Assembly: GCA_027009095.1 (NCBI GenBank)
Contig: JALVDG010000010.1
Span: 1 to 5,991, forward strand
Direction: 5' to 3'
Length of the DNA: 5,991 bases
From: Thiotrichaceae bacterium
GTDB taxonomy: Bacteria > Pseudomonadota > Gammaproteobacteria > Thiotrichales > Thiotrichaceae
The position numbers were made by a program, and so were the translations under genes. The notes beneath the pieces were generated by a model. The model was not told the origin of the DNA. It searched no databases and saw only the letters and a list, made by a program, of their open reading frames with translations. Below are positions 4,983-5,991 of the stretch, piece by piece. The first letter of the stretch is position 1. Every line of letters begins with the position of its first letter.

Positions 4983-5991
4983 TGATCTAAAAAAACAGCT
5001 TGCTAACTGCCCTCGCCCCCTCTTTTTTTCATACAACCGTCGTATCCAACAACTCTATAAAAAGTTTTCTGAAAATCGCTATAAAAAACTCCAACAACAA
5101 ATAAACCATGCGATAAAAAAACGCCAACAACGCTTAACTCATCTACCCACACCTAGCTACCCCGAACAACTCCCCGTATCTGCAAGGCGAAAAGAAATAC
5201 TCAAGACAATTGCCGAAAATCAGGTAACTATTTTATGCGGTGAAACTGGTTCAGGAAAAACCACACAAATACCAAAGATGTGCTTAGAGCTAGGTCGAGG
5301 TGTTGATGGGCTTATTGGACATACCCAGCCTCGTCGTCTAGCGGCGCGCAGTGTTGCTGCTCGTATTGCCGAAGAATTAAACTCCGAGCTAGGCACTCAT
5401 GTTGGCTACAAAGTTCGCTTTCACGAAAAACAAAATGATGCCACCTATATAAAGCTAATGACCGATGGAATTTTATTAGCTGAAATTCGCTCTGACCGTT
5501 TTTTAAATCAATACGACACACTTATTATTGATGAGGCACACGAACGCAGCCTCAATATCGACTTTATTCTTGGCTACCTTAGTTGGTTACTGCCACACCG
5601 TAAAGACCTCAAGGTGATTATCACCTCGGCAACCATTGACCCTGAACGTTTTTCTAAACACTTTAATAATGCCCCTATTATTGAAGTCTCTGGTCGAACC
5701 TTTCCTGTTGAAATCCGTTACCGCCCGCTTATCACTGATAATAAAGAAGATAAAAGCCGTGACATGATCGAGGCGGTTGTCGAAGCAGTGGAAGAATTAC
5801 ACCGTGCAGGACCTGGTGATATTCTGGTATTTTTCTCTGGTGAGCGTGAAATCAGAGAAGCTGCCGATGCGCTACGCAAAAGCGAGCCTGCTAGCACCGA
5901 GGTATTGCCACTCTTCTCTCGTCTTAGCAATGCAGAGCAAAGTCGGATATTTCACCCAAGTGGAAAACATCGCATTATTTTAGCCACTAAT
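4948..5991 (+). CDS. hrpA: ATP-dependent RNA helicase HrpA, N-terminal part (runs off the window)
   Basis: The first 348 residues of a DEAH-box helicase are present, with no stop before the edge. HrpA proteins are usually near 1300 residues. An N-terminal basic helical stretch (about 28-63) leads to the helicase core: Walker A GETGSGKT (98-105), motif Ia TQPRR (126-130), TDGILL (172-177), DEAH (195-198), SAT (227-229), and the second RecA domain opening with ILVFFSG (292-298). The window ends within motif V at ILATN. Long blocks match Escherichia coli HrpA nearly word for word, such as HERSLNIDF and NNAPIIEVSGRT. HrpA acts in mRNA processing and has been linked to rescue of stalled ribosomes. 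The start ATG 4948 lies 35 nt inside the cyclase gene with GAGGA 11 nt upstream. The only alternative is ATG 4930, since no ATG, GTG or TTG occurs in frame after the cyclase stop until Met111, past Walker A. Confidence 0.95.
   Translation, partial: MPSEPSKQNLLNDLKKQLANCPRPLFFSYNRRIQQLYKKFSENRYKKLQQQINHAIKKRQQRLTHLPTPSYPEQLPVSARRKEILKTIAENQVTILCGETGSGKTTQIPKMCLELGRGVDGLIGHTQPRRLAARSVAARIAEELNSELGTHVGYKVRFHEKQNDATYIKLMTDGILLAEIRSDRFLNQYDTLIIDEAHERSLNIDFILGYLSWLLPHRKDLKVIITSATIDPERFSKHFNNAPIIEVSGRTFPVEIRYRPLITDNKEDKSRDMIEAVVEAVEELHRAGPGDILVFFSGEREIREAADALRKSEPASTEVLPLFSRLSNAEQSRIFHPSGKHRIILATN

Noticed and set aside
5312..5930. Antisense and alternate frames within the last 700 bp
   Set aside because: All lie within the continuous HrpA frame, whose helicase motifs are unambiguous.
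1..5991. CRISPR arrays, tRNA genes, insertion sequences or defence loci
   Set aside because: No regularly spaced repeats, cloverleaf sequences, transposase motifs or known defence domains were visible on either strand.

Overview
The window is an AT-rich stretch of bacterial chromosome, most likely from a free-living (possibly marine) gammaproteobacterium. This rests on the short CspA-type cold-shock protein, the HrpA helicase that matches the enterobacterial protein through its whole N-terminal part, the omega-like glutathione transferase and the sigma70-type signals. Genus cannot be read from the sequence. There are no tRNA or rRNA genes, insertion sequences or CRISPR arrays.

Layout: (1) Positions 2-70 may hold the last codons of an upstream gene. 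(2) 123-776 encodes a cysteine-type glutathione S-transferase-like protein. (3) 777-1373 is a self-contained cold-shock transcription unit. It has a near-consensus promoter (874-903), a leader of about 155 nt, a 68-residue CspA-family protein (1065-1271) and a strong intrinsic terminator capped by a UUCG loop (1338-1373). (4) 1374-1606 is non-coding and holds an inverted-repeat cluster and a weak promoter candidate. (5) 1607-3230 is a tight three-gene operon: a soluble YbjQ/DUF74 protein, a membrane-anchored YbjQ paralogue (3-nt gap), and a membrane-anchored M48 zinc metallopeptidase (8-nt overlap). (6) 3262-3471 on the minus strand is a small two-helix membrane protein, convergent with the operon. 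(7) 3472-3761 is AT-rich and non-coding. (8) 3762-4982 encodes a membrane diguanylate cyclase with six predicted helices and an intact GGEEF site. (9) 4948 to the window end encodes the first 348 residues of the DEAH-box RNA helicase HrpA, which starts inside the cyclase gene.

How the genes work together: the YbjQ-YbjQ-M48 operon is the most interesting unit. A soluble and a tethered copy of the same oligomer-forming fold are translated in step with a membrane protease, which suggests a membrane quality-control or processing module whose function is not established. The cyclase and helicase genes are physically coupled by a 35-nt out-of-frame overlap. No alternative start exists for the helicase after the cyclase stop. 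The cold-shock gene looks like a classic leader-regulated gene, with a palindrome just upstream of its promoter.
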